Shown: piece by piece, positions 55,729 through 64,000 of the stretch
Layout of the letters: each line of letters opens with the position of its first letter
How positions within the stretch are numbered: position 1 is the first letter of the stretch
NCBI RefSeq assembly: GCF_014023275.1
Contig: NZ_CP054698.1
Coordinates: forward strand, 1,054,001-1,118,000
Source of the DNA: Nostoc edaphicum CCNP1411
GTDB taxonomy: Bacteria; Cyanobacteriota; Cyanobacteriia; Cyanobacteriales; Nostocaceae
Direction of reading: 5' to 3'
DNA: 64,000 bases
Notes under the pieces: generated by a model
The model's database searches: none
The model's input: the letters and a program-made list of their open reading frames with translations, nothing else
What the model was told of the DNA's origin: nothing
Position numbers and translations under genes: made by a program

Positions 55729-56145
55729 TTATTTAACTTCAGTTGACTTGCAGCTACCATCGACACAGTATGACGATTCATAAGTACTAGAACGCTTACC
55801 AAAGAGTGCGTAGCGGTTATCACGGATTTGTTCGTAAAAGCGATCGCCTGCCCATTTCATCCCCGGTAAGGCTCGATAAGCGTCTACAAATATACTTCCT
55901 GCTGGCAATAACCGCCCAATCTCTTCTGCTGCGTTACTACCTTGCCAACGTCTCTGAGGTTCATTGCCATCAATTAAAATCACCCCCTGTTCGCAATCTT
56001 GGGCTGTAATTCCCCACTGTAAAAGTGTCTGCTCATCTTGCATAGAAGCGTAGCGAAATAACTTTCCCTTGTCTAAGGTTTCTAGAAATTGTACTAGGGT
56101 AACGCAGAGATTACAATTTCCGTCGTAGATTACGTAGTAGTTCAT
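55729..56145 (-). CDS. DCC family thiol-disulfide oxidoreductase (DUF393)
   Basis: 138 residues from ATG 56145 (MNYYVIYDGNCNLC); an upstream ATG would add 16 residues lacking family similarity. The family signature DGNCNLC supplies a CxxC near the N-terminus. A further Cys pair in the tail (YCVDGSCKS) is less usual. Predicted thioredoxin-like fold; redox role inferred. Stands alone. Confidence 0.82.
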   Translation of the reverse strand: MNYYVIYDGNCNLCVTLVQFLETLDKGKLFRYASMQDEQTLLQWGITAQDCEQGVILIDGNEPQRRWQGSNAAEEIGRLLPAGSIFVDAYRALPGMKWAGDRFYEQIRDNRYALFGKRSSTYESSYCVDGSCKSTEVK

Positions 56146-56378
56146 GGAAATAACTGCTCTTTGGCAATTGACTTGTCGGATGTGTCTAAACACAACTTTG
56201 GTATTCTAGCTTAGAAAACCATAGCGATCGCTCTTGCCTCACCAAACTAGTGCGAAGTAAAAAAAGCTGCATTCAAGTTGTAGGTCGATGCATTCAAGTC
56301 AAACATCGCTCCGGTTTCCAGTTATCATGCCTTTGGGATAGTATTTGCATCGTTTTTTTCGTTAATGAGAAAATATTC

Positions 56379-57428
56379 ATGAAATACAAACTCTTGGGCA
56401 AAAGTGGGTTAAGAGTCTCTGAACTCTCCTTGGGAACCATGACTTTTGGTGAAGATTGGGGTTGGGGTGCATCTGTTGACGAAAGTCGTAAAATCTTTGA
56501 CACTTATGTAGAAGCTGGGGGAAATTTCATTGACACCGCCAACGGTTATACGGATGGTAGCAGTGAAAAAATTGTTGGTGAATTAATCGCTAAAGAACGA
56601 GAACGCTTTGTAGTTGCGACAAAATATTCCTTTCCCTTGCAGATGAATGAGAAAAAGGGCGACCCTAACGCCAGTGGAAACCATCGCAAGAATTTAATTC
56701 AATCTTTGGAAGGTAGCCTGAAACGGCTGAATACCGATTACATTGATTTATTTTGGTTACACGCTTGGGATTTCACAACACCGATTGAAGAAGTCTTGCG
56801 ATCGCTTGATGATGTCGTCCGTCAAGGTAAAGTGCTTTACATTGGTATTTCTGACGCCCCTGCTTGGATCGTTTCCCAAGCAAATACCATTGCCCATTAC
56901 CAAGGATGGACGCAGTTTGTTGCCTTGCAAATTGAGTATAGTTTAATTCAGCGAACACCCGAACGAGACTTGCTACCAATGGCTAAAGCCTTCGATTTAG
57001 CTGTAACGCCGTGGTCGCCTTTAGGTGGTGGTGTGCTGACAGGTAAGTATAATCAGCCTCCGCAAGCAGGCGATGAACAAGGACGACTCGAAACTTTTGG
57101 GGGAGGAATTTCTGAGAAGAATTTAGCGATCGCGCAGGTTGTTAGCCAAGTGGCGGCAGAAATTGGACACACGCCTTCACAGGTAGCATTAGCTTGGTTA
57201 CGCGCTCAAACTGGTGTGATTATTCCGATCATTGGGGCACGTAAATTAACTCAGTTTCAAGATAACTTAGCTTCCCTTGATGTCAGCCTCTCGCCAGAAC
57301 ATCTGCAACGCTTAGATGAAGTAAGTAAAATTGAATTGGGTTTCCCCCATGACTTTTTGCAGAGTGACATGATTCGCGATCGCCTTTTCGGTGGTACATT
57401 CAATACCATAGAAAACCATCGCATCTAA
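56379..57428 (+). CDS. aldo/keto reductase
   Basis: 349 residues from ATG 56379 (MKYKLLGKSGLRVSELSLGT); the 43 codons before it are open but carry no family similarity. TIM-barrel NADPH-dependent reductase. The catalytic tetrad is visible: Asp and Tyr in FIDTANGYTDG, Lys in VVATKYS and His in FWLHAWD. The C-terminal VIIPIIGARKLTQFQDNL binds the cofactor. The substrate is unknown. It precedes the Dps gene on the same strand by 114 bp. Confidence 0.9.
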   Translation: MKYKLLGKSGLRVSELSLGTMTFGEDWGWGASVDESRKIFDTYVEAGGNFIDTANGYTDGSSEKIVGELIAKERERFVVATKYSFPLQMNEKKGDPNASGNHRKNLIQSLEGSLKRLNTDYIDLFWLHAWDFTTPIEEVLRSLDDVVRQGKVLYIGISDAPAWIVSQANTIAHYQGWTQFVALQIEYSLIQRTPERDLLPMAKAFDLAVTPWSPLGGGVLTGKYNQPPQAGDEQGRLETFGGGISEKNLAIAQVVSQVAAEIGHTPSQVALAWLRAQTGVIIPIIGARKLTQFQDNLASLDVSLSPEHLQRLDEVSKIELGFPHDFLQSDMIRDRLFGGTFNTIENHRI

Positions 57429-57542
57429 CCTAGTATTCATAGACAGTAACACATTCAGACATTAATATAATCTGTCGTCAGAGAGTTTCGCGCAGCCAAC
57501 CAAAATCTGTAAAGTTAGATTTAAAAGGCATTAACTACAACT

Positions 57543-58115
57543 ATGAGCGACAACACCATTTCATCACGTTTGTATCCTACTCGTATTGACATTCCCGCCG
57601 AAGCGCGAGTGCAAATCGTAGTACTTCTGAATCAAACCTTGGCAGCTACTTTGGATCTGAAAACCCAAGCAAAGCAAGCGCACTGGAATGTTAAAGGAAC
57701 TGACTTCTACCAGCTACACGAATTATTTGATGAACTTGCTGGTGAATTGGAAGAGTACGTCGATATGGTAGCTGAACGCGTCACAGCTTTAGGCGGATAC
57801 GCTTTTGGAACAGCCCGCGCCGCAGCTGCTAATTCGATTTTGCCAGAATATCCCTTAGATATTTTGGATGGTAAAGACCATGTAACAGCTTTATCAGACC
57901 GCTTTGCACTCTATGCGAAACATATTCGGCAAGCGATCGCTAAAACTGATGAATTAGGCGATGCTGATACCGCTGACCTTTACACCGAAATTTCTCGCAC
58001 CATTGACAAACGACTCTGGTTCTTAGAAGCTCATCTGCAAGTAGCAGAAATTAAGGCAGAGAATGGCAAAGCGGGTACTACTAAAACTCAAAAGATCCCT
58101 GCTGGTGTCAAATAA
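57543..58115 (+). CDS. dps: Dps family DNA-protection/ferritin-like protein
   Basis: 190 residues. The Dps ferroxidase signature is visible: AHWNVKGTDFYQLHELFDEL followed by EEYVDMVAERVTALGG. It stores iron and uses peroxide, protecting DNA. A Lys-rich C-terminal tail (KAENGKAGTTKTQK) may bind DNA. Several Dps proteins in Nostoc act in heterocysts or stress; which one this is cannot be told. Confidence 0.92.
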   Translation: MSDNTISSRLYPTRIDIPAEARVQIVVLLNQTLAATLDLKTQAKQAHWNVKGTDFYQLHELFDELAGELEEYVDMVAERVTALGGYAFGTARAAAANSILPEYPLDILDGKDHVTALSDRFALYAKHIRQAIAKTDELGDADTADLYTEISRTIDKRLWFLEAHLQVAEIKAENGKAGTTKTQKIPAGVK

Positions 58116-58189
58116 GCACTTCTGAAAGACACCGTATTCAGTAATAGCGATCTGTCTTAAAAGTCAAGCGATCGCTAACAAAAAACATC

Positions 58190-58225
58190 CGCGGTAGGGG
58201 CAATTCATGAATTGCCCCTACCGCG
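58190..58225. repeat. 36-bp perfect palindrome
   Basis: CGCGGTAGGGGCAATTCA followed by its exact complement. Lies 75 bp after dps, so it may serve as its terminator hairpin without a T-run, but related palindromes at 2140 and 33688 show it is a dispersed repeat. Confidence 0.8.
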
Positions 58226-58265
58226 TCGATATATTTACCATAAAACAGGAGTCAGAATTCTGACC

Positions 58266-58832
58266 TTATTTTAAAGGCGATCGCTGATCGTTATTTTGAC
58301 TTTTAATTACTCTACCAGGACTGATAAAAGAAATTCCTTGTTGAAAGTCAGTACCAATCATCACCGCCTCCACTATCGGGTCGGATATTTCTGTTTGGGC
58401 TACCCACTCTACAATAAAGTTTGCGCCTAAACCTCCACTAGTATCATTTCTATTTACAAAAAAAGCTGTAGAAGCCAGCGCATCAAGTTGAATCGGGTGC
58501 TCCAAATACTGCTTAACTAATTTTCCATCTGAGTTATAGTAGCGCACAGAAGTAATGACGATCGGATTAGTCAAATCTGTATTCCGAATACTGAGCGTAA
58601 CTGCTAGCTCGAAAATTTCCTGCCGATTGTGATGATAGATATGAGAATAGACAGGAACATAAACAGTTTGGCTGCTTGCTATCTTAAAATTCTGATCGAG
58701 CGTCACGACCTTTTGGGATGGGGTTATCTGAGCAATATCAGGTTGTGACTTTGCTGGAATCTCTGGTGATTTACAAGATACAAGAAAAATAACAGCGATC
58801 GCTAAATAAATATGTGGGTAAGGCTTCATCAC
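58266..58832 (-). CDS. DUF3124 lipoprotein
   Basis: 188 residues. The N-terminal signal peptide ends in a lipobox (FLVSC, Cys20). The body has the family motifs VYVPVYSHIYHHN, LAVTLSIRNTD and SVRYYNSDGKLVKQYL, with a final ISFISPGRV. Function unknown; exported and lipid-anchored. Confidence 0.85.
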   Translation of the reverse strand: MMKPYPHIYLAIAVIFLVSCKSPEIPAKSQPDIAQITPSQKVVTLDQNFKIASSQTVYVPVYSHIYHHNRQEIFELAVTLSIRNTDLTNPIVITSVRYYNSDGKLVKQYLEHPIQLDALASTAFFVNRNDTSGGLGANFIVEWVAQTEISDPIVEAVMIGTDFQQGISFISPGRVIKSQNNDQRSPLK

Positions 58833-59285
58833 AATTATTTACACCAATTATATAAATGGTAGGAATTCAGTACCCAGGAGTCAGAAGTCAGAATTTATAA
58901 GGAATTTAGAATAATTAGTATATTTATAAGAAGAATTCAGAAGTCAGAATCCAGGAGTCAGAATCCAGGAGTCAGAATTCAGTATGAATTCTGTACGAGT
59001 GCGTGACGAATAGTTGGTTAAAACCGTACTTCTCTACGAGACGCTACCGCGAACGTCCCGCTACGCTAACGCCCGAAGTCAAGTGAAAAAAACTAAAATC
59101 TTCTCACCTTAAAACTCTATCCCTTTATGGGTAGAGTATTCTGAATTCTGAATTCTGACTCCTGTTTTATTCATCAAATGTTCTTCTGATTCTTTAACTA
59201 TTCTGACTCCTGAATTCTGACTCCTGAATTCTGACTATAAATGTAGCTAACCCCACCTCATAAAGAGTTTAAATAGAGACTGCGC
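58833..59285. repeat. intergenic repeat cluster
   Basis: CAGGAGTCAGAATTC-type units at 58862-58985 and 59137-59240, flanking copy B of the dispersed repeat (58987-59138), which itself contains a CTACGAGACGCTACCGCGAA insertion. No gene. Confidence 0.65.
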
Positions 59286-59963
59286 CTAACATCTTTGTTC
59301 AATAAAATCAATGACTTGATGTAAAGATCCTGGTTTAGTCACAATCAGCACTGTTGAATGAGGTTCCAGTATTGTACTGCCGTTAGGAATCATTAAATCT
59401 TCATGGGGATGGGGTTGATAACCAATAATTAGCGAGCCAGTAGGAAATTGGGAATCCTGAGCAATTTCGGCAACACTACGACCAGCAACATAGCAATTGT
59501 TAGGGATGGAAAGTTTCAGAACCTCAATCTGTCCCTGCTCAAAATGCATCATTGATTCCACTTGCGGATACTCAATGGCATTCACCATTGTTGAAACTGA
59601 GAGTTCAACAGTACTGATGATATGGTTAGCTCCAGCGATACGTAACGGTTCGGCAAAATCGGGGTGGCGCATCCGACTCAAAATATGGGGCGCACCGTAG
59701 TGTTTAGCAAGAGTTACCATTGCCAAGTTTAAGGCATCACTTCTCAGAACCGCAGCCAAGGAGCCGGCTTTACGAATCCCAGCTTCTAACAAGACTTCTG
59801 TACTCACAGCACTACCTTCAAAAGCCATTGCTCCTACTTGTTCACGGGCGTAGCGGCAAGCGATAGGATCAATGTCAATTACTGCAACAGTGTGTCCTAG
59901 TTCTACCAGCTTTTGCGCTAAACTTAAGCCCACTAAGCCCGCTCCACCTATGAGTACGTACAT
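59286..59963 (-). CDS. KtrA/TrkA-type K+ channel regulator (RCK)
   Basis: 225 residues. RCK_N Rossmann domain with GGAGLVG (6-12) and the acidic end of beta-2 (VIDIDP), then an RCK_C domain (from about 140; IEVLKLSIPNNCYVAGRSV, ILEPHSTVLIVTKPG). It forms octameric rings that gate KtrB-like potassium transporters in response to nucleotides. No membrane partner is next to it. Confidence 0.88.
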   Translation of the reverse strand: MYVLIGGAGLVGLSLAQKLVELGHTVAVIDIDPIACRYAREQVGAMAFEGSAVSTEVLLEAGIRKAGSLAAVLRSDALNLAMVTLAKHYGAPHILSRMRHPDFAEPLRIAGANHIISTVELSVSTMVNAIEYPQVESMMHFEQGQIEVLKLSIPNNCYVAGRSVAEIAQDSQFPTGSLIIGYQPHPHEDLMIPNGSTILEPHSTVLIVTKPGSLHQVIDFIEQRC

Positions 59964-60503
59964 GGCTGTTCTTGATGCTCTTTGAATTTTTACTTCACTT
60001 TACAGGTTAACAAAATTGTCATTTGTTATTAGTTATTAATGCTGGTTCCACAGCGATTGGATGTTTTTTTGAGTTTAAATCCCTTATACCGTTTCTTTGT
60101 GAAGCTGCATATAATTCACCCCCTGGCTATCGCCGTCTCCCCGATGGCTTGGCTACGGTATATACACAAGTCTCAAGTAGTTGATGAATGCGGATTTTAC
60201 CCCACCCTAACCCTCCCCTTGCAAAGGGGAGGGGACTAGATTTTCTTGTTTCCCCCCTTGGCAAGGCTACCGTGTATACACAAGTCTGAAATAGCTGATG
60301 AACCAAGGTTTTATCCTACCCTAACCCTCTCCTTGCAAAGGCTACGATGTACACACAAGTCTTTCTCACCCCCTCTAACTCCCCCTTGCCAAGGGGGAGA
60401 ACCGGATATTTCCCCCCTTTGCAAGGGGGGACTAAGGGGGGTAATTTGACTTGTGTATACACCGTAGCCAAGGCATCGGGGGGACTACAGGGGGGTATTA
60501 TTT
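59964..60503. other. intergenic region with stacked palindromic elements
   Basis: Contains the element cluster at 60152-60468 and a stretch of CCCCCTT/AAGGGGG hairpins. No gene supported. Confidence 0.55.
60152..60468. mobile_element. three left ends and one right end of the GCTACGGTGTACA element
   Basis: Left ends at 60152 (GCTACGGTATATACACAAG), 60265 (GCTACCGTGTATACACAAG) and 60341 (GCTACGATGTACACACAAG). Only one right end is present (CTTGTGTATACACCGTAGC, ending at 60468). The family also occurs at 17994-18149. Confidence 0.65.
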
Positions 60504-63500
60504 TCAATTGTGATTTTTGAATTGGTATTTTTCGAGTAACTCTTTAACTTGAGCAGCGACTAAGGGATGTGGATCTTTTTGTAACTGGGGGAGGATTTGC
60601 AGGAGAACACGATGTGAAACCATGTTCAAGTATGCGATCGCAGCTTCCCTAACAAAGCCAGTTGGATGACGCAAACTCACTAAAATCTCAGAACTGGTCA
60701 GTCGGATGCGTGTAACTTGAGCATAATGAAAACAACAAGCTAGACACCAGTCAGAAAGGAAGTTCCCCAACATCAGCAATCTGTGGAGGCGATCGCTAAC
60801 CACCATATTTTCATATTCTACAATCTTGGCTTCTATGAGATATTGTAATTTTTCTGACTGTGGTCGGTTATCTAAAATATTCAGCAATAAAGACTTTGAA
60901 GACAAAGTTACGGTATGCTCTAAGATTTCCAACCCCCGCGCTAAGTTTACCACTGAGAGCGATCGCAGATTAAATGCTGCTGCCTGCATCTTTTCTGGCG
61001 AATAAAGCAGTCTCAGTAACAGTAGCAGCCGTTCCTTGACATCCAATTCCAATTCTAGAAGGGCGCGTTGCAGTAACTCAGAGACAATCACAATCCTCTC
61101 ACTGGATTGATGATTTTCTTTTTGGTCTAATGTTTTAAAGTCAATGTATGCAGCATAAATTTCACCTAAAAACTTTAATTCCTGCTTGATTAAATTTTCT
61201 ACCCGACTTTCATAAAATCGATCTACTAAACCTGTAATTCCTGGTTGTTTATGTATTTTTAGTAAGCTGCGGAGAATATGATCTCTCGTAATACCCCAAG
61301 ATGCCTCTAAGTTTTCCCATAAAGTCTCCAATGCTTCCTGAGTGCCAACTTGAGCAATGGTGCGCCAAGCATACATCCGCACTACTTCGGGTTTGTAAAT
61401 ATTCGTAGCCAACCGCAACAGCATTTCTAGAGCTTCATTTTCTAATCGCATTAGGGCTGACATTGCTGTACTGCGGGTTGATTTGTAATAAAGTGCTGCA
61501 ATCAGTGCTGAATAGTATTCTTCTAAATGGGTTGCTGCAATCATTTCCAATACAGCACAGCGCACCCGCAATGACTCATCTTGTAATAAATTTGGGATGT
61601 GAATCCGCAACGCTTGCAAATAAACTGCTTCTCTGAGCGCTCTGACTCCATTTACCCGTTCGCGTTCTTGCTTATGAGTCAGCATCCGGCGCATGGTTTG
61701 GGTAGCTGCTACCTTTTGCATGGGTGTTCCCTGGCGTAAGACTAAAGCGGCTGCGGTAGCGCGGATAAGTGAGTTTTGGCGGGGGTGTAAATATCCTTCT
61801 AAGAGACTTAAGTTGGGATTTGGTTCAGCTAACCAAATGTAGCGCAGTGCTAAAGCAAAAACTTCGGGGTTAGTTTCCTGGGATTGTTCTAACAAAGGAC
61901 GGATGGCGGCTAGATAAGCCGGATTTACACCTCCCGTCAGCATCACTTCCAAACTTTGGCGCTGCAAATCTGGGGTTAACTTCACTAGTAGCGGTGCTAA
62001 AACTTCCGCTGCTCCTTGGGAATCAATTTGGGCTAAAAGTTCAATACAAGAGCGTTTATCAGCCTCGCTGCCTTTTTCTGCTAAAGCTTTGACTACTCCC
62101 TGCTTAAAGAATCGTAAGCCCACATTAGTTGCACTCAAGTGACCCCGTGCCACACTCAAAACTAACAGTTCAACATAGCGCGATCGCAATTCCCAAACTA
62201 CTGTTAAACAAGTGCCAGCTATCAACATTGTCTCTGCTACCAACACCCACTTTTGCAGTGATACGGGTACAAACCGCTCACAAAACAATAGAGTTACAAA
62301 AATTACCGCTCCTGTCAAACCTGTAGCGATCGCTTCGGCGGTTCCACCAGATAGAGTCTGCATCCGGCTGCGAATTCCTTCTGGAATCGGTTGGTACAGG
62401 ATGGGGCCGCTACTCATGACAAAGGTGTAGCGCAGAAGTTCATCGCAGAATTTAACAATTATCAGACCCCAGAAAAAGCTTTGCGATTGCAAAGCTGGAA
62501 TTAAATGCAGTAATACCAGCATTCCCGGTAGTGCAAAGCCGACGGTGATTGGTAAAAGCGTGGCGGTGAAAAATACTCCCATCCGTTCGATAAGTCGGCT
62601 GGAAATAAACCACTGCAACAACAACTCACACAGCCCCAACATCCCACCAAAAAGACCCAAAAAGCTAGCAAGTTCTCGGTCACTCAAATTGGATTTGAGT
62701 TCGCGCAGATATTGAAAATCTATTAACAACCCAATGACTTGTAACAAACCCACAAAGGCAAACAACTGCCAAACATAGCGCTTCAGCGGACTTTTGAGAA
62801 AACGCGCTCGTGAAGCTTGTTCTTCAGGAATTAGTTTTTGTGGGGTTTCAGGAAAAGCTGCTCGATAGTGATGAGTTAAATAGAATAGAATCCCCGATCC
62901 GAGTAAAATCATTACACAGGCGATGAGGATGATCTTATTCAGCGTGGTGTATTGTAGCAGCCACGGCAGACTAAAGCCACTGATTACATCTGCTACTAAA
63001 AGACCACTACTGACTAGTGGATAAGTGCGCTTAATCTCCCGAATGTTAAATATTTGGTTGGCGACGATGGAGGTGTTGAGGTCATTGACCACATAAAGCG
63101 CATCGACCCATAGCCGCAGTAAAAATACCGAAATCACTGCCAGGTAGGAAAAATGCGATCCCCAACGTAATACAACTAATAAAACTAATGGCATCAACAT
63201 ACAAGGTGCGATCGCCACAATCACCTGACGTAAGGGAAAAATCTTTTGCAGCCACGAGTATAAAAAAACCAGTCCCGCACTCATTACGGCACTGGCAATA
63301 TACATCCACGGCAGTAAATTAGTCCCATATTCATCCAAAAACAGCGCCACCGTGCTGTCCTCTGCCCACCGCAATCCTACAGATACAGTTGTATAGAAAA
63401 GGAACATTATCTGAGTTCGCTCACTCTCCTCTGGTCGGAGATTCACCCACTGTAGTAGTCGTGTCAGAGCACCTTTATTTGCAGCCAACCAGTAATTTTT

Positions 63501-63509
63501 CAGTTCCAT
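60504..63509 (-). CDS. MFS/nucleotide-transporter-like protein fused to HEAT repeats
   Basis: 1001 residues. The N-terminal 430 residues have about 12 membrane segments (starts GLRWAEDSTVALFLDEYG; FSLPWLLQYTTLNKIILIAC) and resemble ATP/ADP-translocase-like or MFS carriers. From about 450 to the end are helical HEAT-like repeats (AEVLAPLLVKLTPDLQRQSL; LIRATAAALVLRQGTPMQK; PTGFVREAAIAYLNMVSHR). The carrier substrate is unknown; the HEAT part may bind a partner on the cytosolic face. ATG 63509; it reads away from infC on the same strand. Confidence 0.78.
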   Translation of the reverse strand: MELKNYWLAANKGALTRLLQWVNLRPEESERTQIMFLFYTTVSVGLRWAEDSTVALFLDEYGTNLLPWMYIASAVMSAGLVFLYSWLQKIFPLRQVIVAIAPCMLMPLVLLVVLRWGSHFSYLAVISVFLLRLWVDALYVVNDLNTSIVANQIFNIREIKRTYPLVSSGLLVADVISGFSLPWLLQYTTLNKIILIACVMILLGSGILFYLTHHYRAAFPETPQKLIPEEQASRARFLKSPLKRYVWQLFAFVGLLQVIGLLIDFQYLRELKSNLSDRELASFLGLFGGMLGLCELLLQWFISSRLIERMGVFFTATLLPITVGFALPGMLVLLHLIPALQSQSFFWGLIIVKFCDELLRYTFVMSSGPILYQPIPEGIRSRMQTLSGGTAEAIATGLTGAVIFVTLLFCERFVPVSLQKWVLVAETMLIAGTCLTVVWELRSRYVELLVLSVARGHLSATNVGLRFFKQGVVKALAEKGSEADKRSCIELLAQIDSQGAAEVLAPLLVKLTPDLQRQSLEVMLTGGVNPAYLAAIRPLLEQSQETNPEVFALALRYIWLAEPNPNLSLLEGYLHPRQNSLIRATAAALVLRQGTPMQKVAATQTMRRMLTHKQERERVNGVRALREAVYLQALRIHIPNLLQDESLRVRCAVLEMIAATHLEEYYSALIAALYYKSTRSTAMSALMRLENEALEMLLRLATNIYKPEVVRMYAWRTIAQVGTQEALETLWENLEASWGITRDHILRSLLKIHKQPGITGLVDRFYESRVENLIKQELKFLGEIYAAYIDFKTLDQKENHQSSERIVIVSELLQRALLELELDVKERLLLLLRLLYSPEKMQAAAFNLRSLSVVNLARGLEILEHTVTLSSKSLLLNILDNRPQSEKLQYLIEAKIVEYENMVVSDRLHRLLMLGNFLSDWCLACCFHYAQVTRIRLTSSEILVSLRHPTGFVREAAIAYLNMVSHRVLLQILPQLQKDPHPLVAAQVKELLEKYQFKNHN

Positions 63510-63892
63510 GCAGTTTTATTTTCTGGTAGTATCACCGCGTAATGGGAAGCGGAGAAGCAGGAGGACATGAGGAAGCAATAGGTTCGGATAAGCATTTTGA
63601 ACTCAGAATTACTTTTGGGGAAAAGGTTACTGGGTTTGGGTTAAAGATTTTTTCTTCCCCTTTCCCCTTTCCCTTTTCCCCTTTAACTGAACCGTCTCGC
63701 CTCATCTCCTGGAAATAGCAAAAGTCCTGAGCAACTGAGTATTATGTTTCCCACTCAGCCTTCAGGACTATCGATTTTAGATAAATTTAAATGACCTGAG
63801 AGTTTTGGGTGTACATCTTGTATCCAAACGAAAAATCCCCTGACTATAAGTCAGGGGATTTTCAAACTAGGTCTATTAATACAGTTAGAAGA
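63510..63892. other. intergenic region with hairpins
   Basis: Holds an imperfect inverted repeat AGTCCTGA...TCAGGACT with inner ACTGAGT/ACTCAG arms (63723-63769), heptamer-like CCCCTTT runs (63655-63685), and the infC terminator (63834-63860). Confidence 0.55.
63834..63860 (-). terminator. Rho-independent terminator of infC
   Basis: Perfect 10-bp stem AATCCCCTGA/TCAGGGGATT with a seven-base loop. On the minus strand it is followed by a T-run (complement of 63831-63835), 33 bases after the infC stop. Confidence 0.85.
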
Positions 63893-64000
63893 TTATTTTT
63901 TAGGCGAGATGAGCATCATCATGTTTCGCCCTTCTTTTTTAGGCGCTTGTTGAAGCTCACCAAATGGCTCCAAATCCGTTGCCATTCGCTTGAGCAAATC
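63893..64000 (-). CDS. infC: translation initiation factor IF-3, C-terminal end (partial)
   Basis: The last 35 codons of a gene that runs off the window. The peptide [18 protein letters not shown]... and the end [13 protein letters not shown] match the IF-3 C-terminal domain, which binds the 30S subunit. Stop TAA at 63895-63893. Followed by a strong terminator. Confidence 0.92.
   Translation of the reverse strand, partial: DLLKRMATDLEPFGELQQAPKKEGRNMMMLISPKK

Noticed and set aside
60039-60449. Small frames over the repeat cluster
   Set aside because: They translate palindromic repeat sequence only.

Overview
The window comes from a filamentous, heterocyst-forming cyanobacterium of the Nostoc/Anabaena group. 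The evidence is the abundant GCGATCGC (HIP1) octamers, heptanucleotide tandem repeats, many small dispersed palindromic elements, three Uma2 nuclease genes, a hetF gene preceded by a tandem NsiR1-type small-RNA array, and typical cyanobacterial families (DUF4327, DUF3124, PEP-CTERM, IS701). No CRISPR array, tRNA or rRNA was seen.

Layout. 1-5.3 kb: an FHA-domain gene, then a 1.4 kb array of about 12 NsiR1-like units with TCCGGA (DIF+) promoter motifs, leading into hetF (CHAT protease-like regulator of heterocyst differentiation). 5.5-7.9 kb: a decayed transposase, a Roco/COR GTPase fragment and a 21-bp minisatellite. 7.9-17.7 kb: mostly housekeeping genes: Uma2, a VOC protein with miaE, an rpmG-rpsR-RNase II/R operon, RDD, a PEP-CTERM protein, moeA, a cysteine-desulfurase-like enzyme and DUF4327. 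17.7-18.7 kb: one small palindromic element nested in another. 18.7-32.2 kb: two large multi-gene NTPase loci facing each other. One is an AAA-type ATPase overlapping a 1721-residue TPR/STAND/WD40 protein. The other is a three-gene dynamin-like GTPase operon whose last gene is split by a MITE plus an IS630-type element at one TA site. 33.8-38.8 kb: a lysine 2,3-aminomutase gene, an ATP-grasp (D-Ala-D-Ala-ligase-like) gene split by an IS701 element, and a MATE exporter; together they look like a small beta-lysine conjugate pathway. 39-45.7 kb: a soluble lytic transglycosylase, a secreted protein, a second IS630-type element and a frameshifted MscS channel. 46-50.5 kb: a zinc-ribbon/TPR protein, an Hsp70-like protein, a small protein and a MASE1 histidine kinase. 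50.8-64 kb: Uma2, a PlsY-like/PEP-synthase-like fusion with a cupin, a 46-residue membrane peptide, a DCC thiol oxidoreductase, an aldo/keto reductase, Dps, a DUF3124 lipoprotein, a KtrA/TrkA protein, a transporter-HEAT fusion and the 3' end of infC.

Two themes stand out. First, repeats and insertions have remodelled genes: at least five ORFs (hetF, moeA, the MATE exporter, the zinc-ribbon TPR protein, the STAND protein) appear to carry in-frame or terminal peptides derived from dispersed repeats, and several genes are split or frameshifted (dynamin GTPase, ATP-grasp ligase, mscS, three transposases). Second, regulation and possible defence: the NsiR1/DIF+ array feeding hetF, and the paired STAND and dynamin loci between 18.7 and 32.2 kb, are the most biologically interesting parts. 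All calls come from reading the sequence. No database search was run, and gene names rest on recognised motifs and family knowledge.
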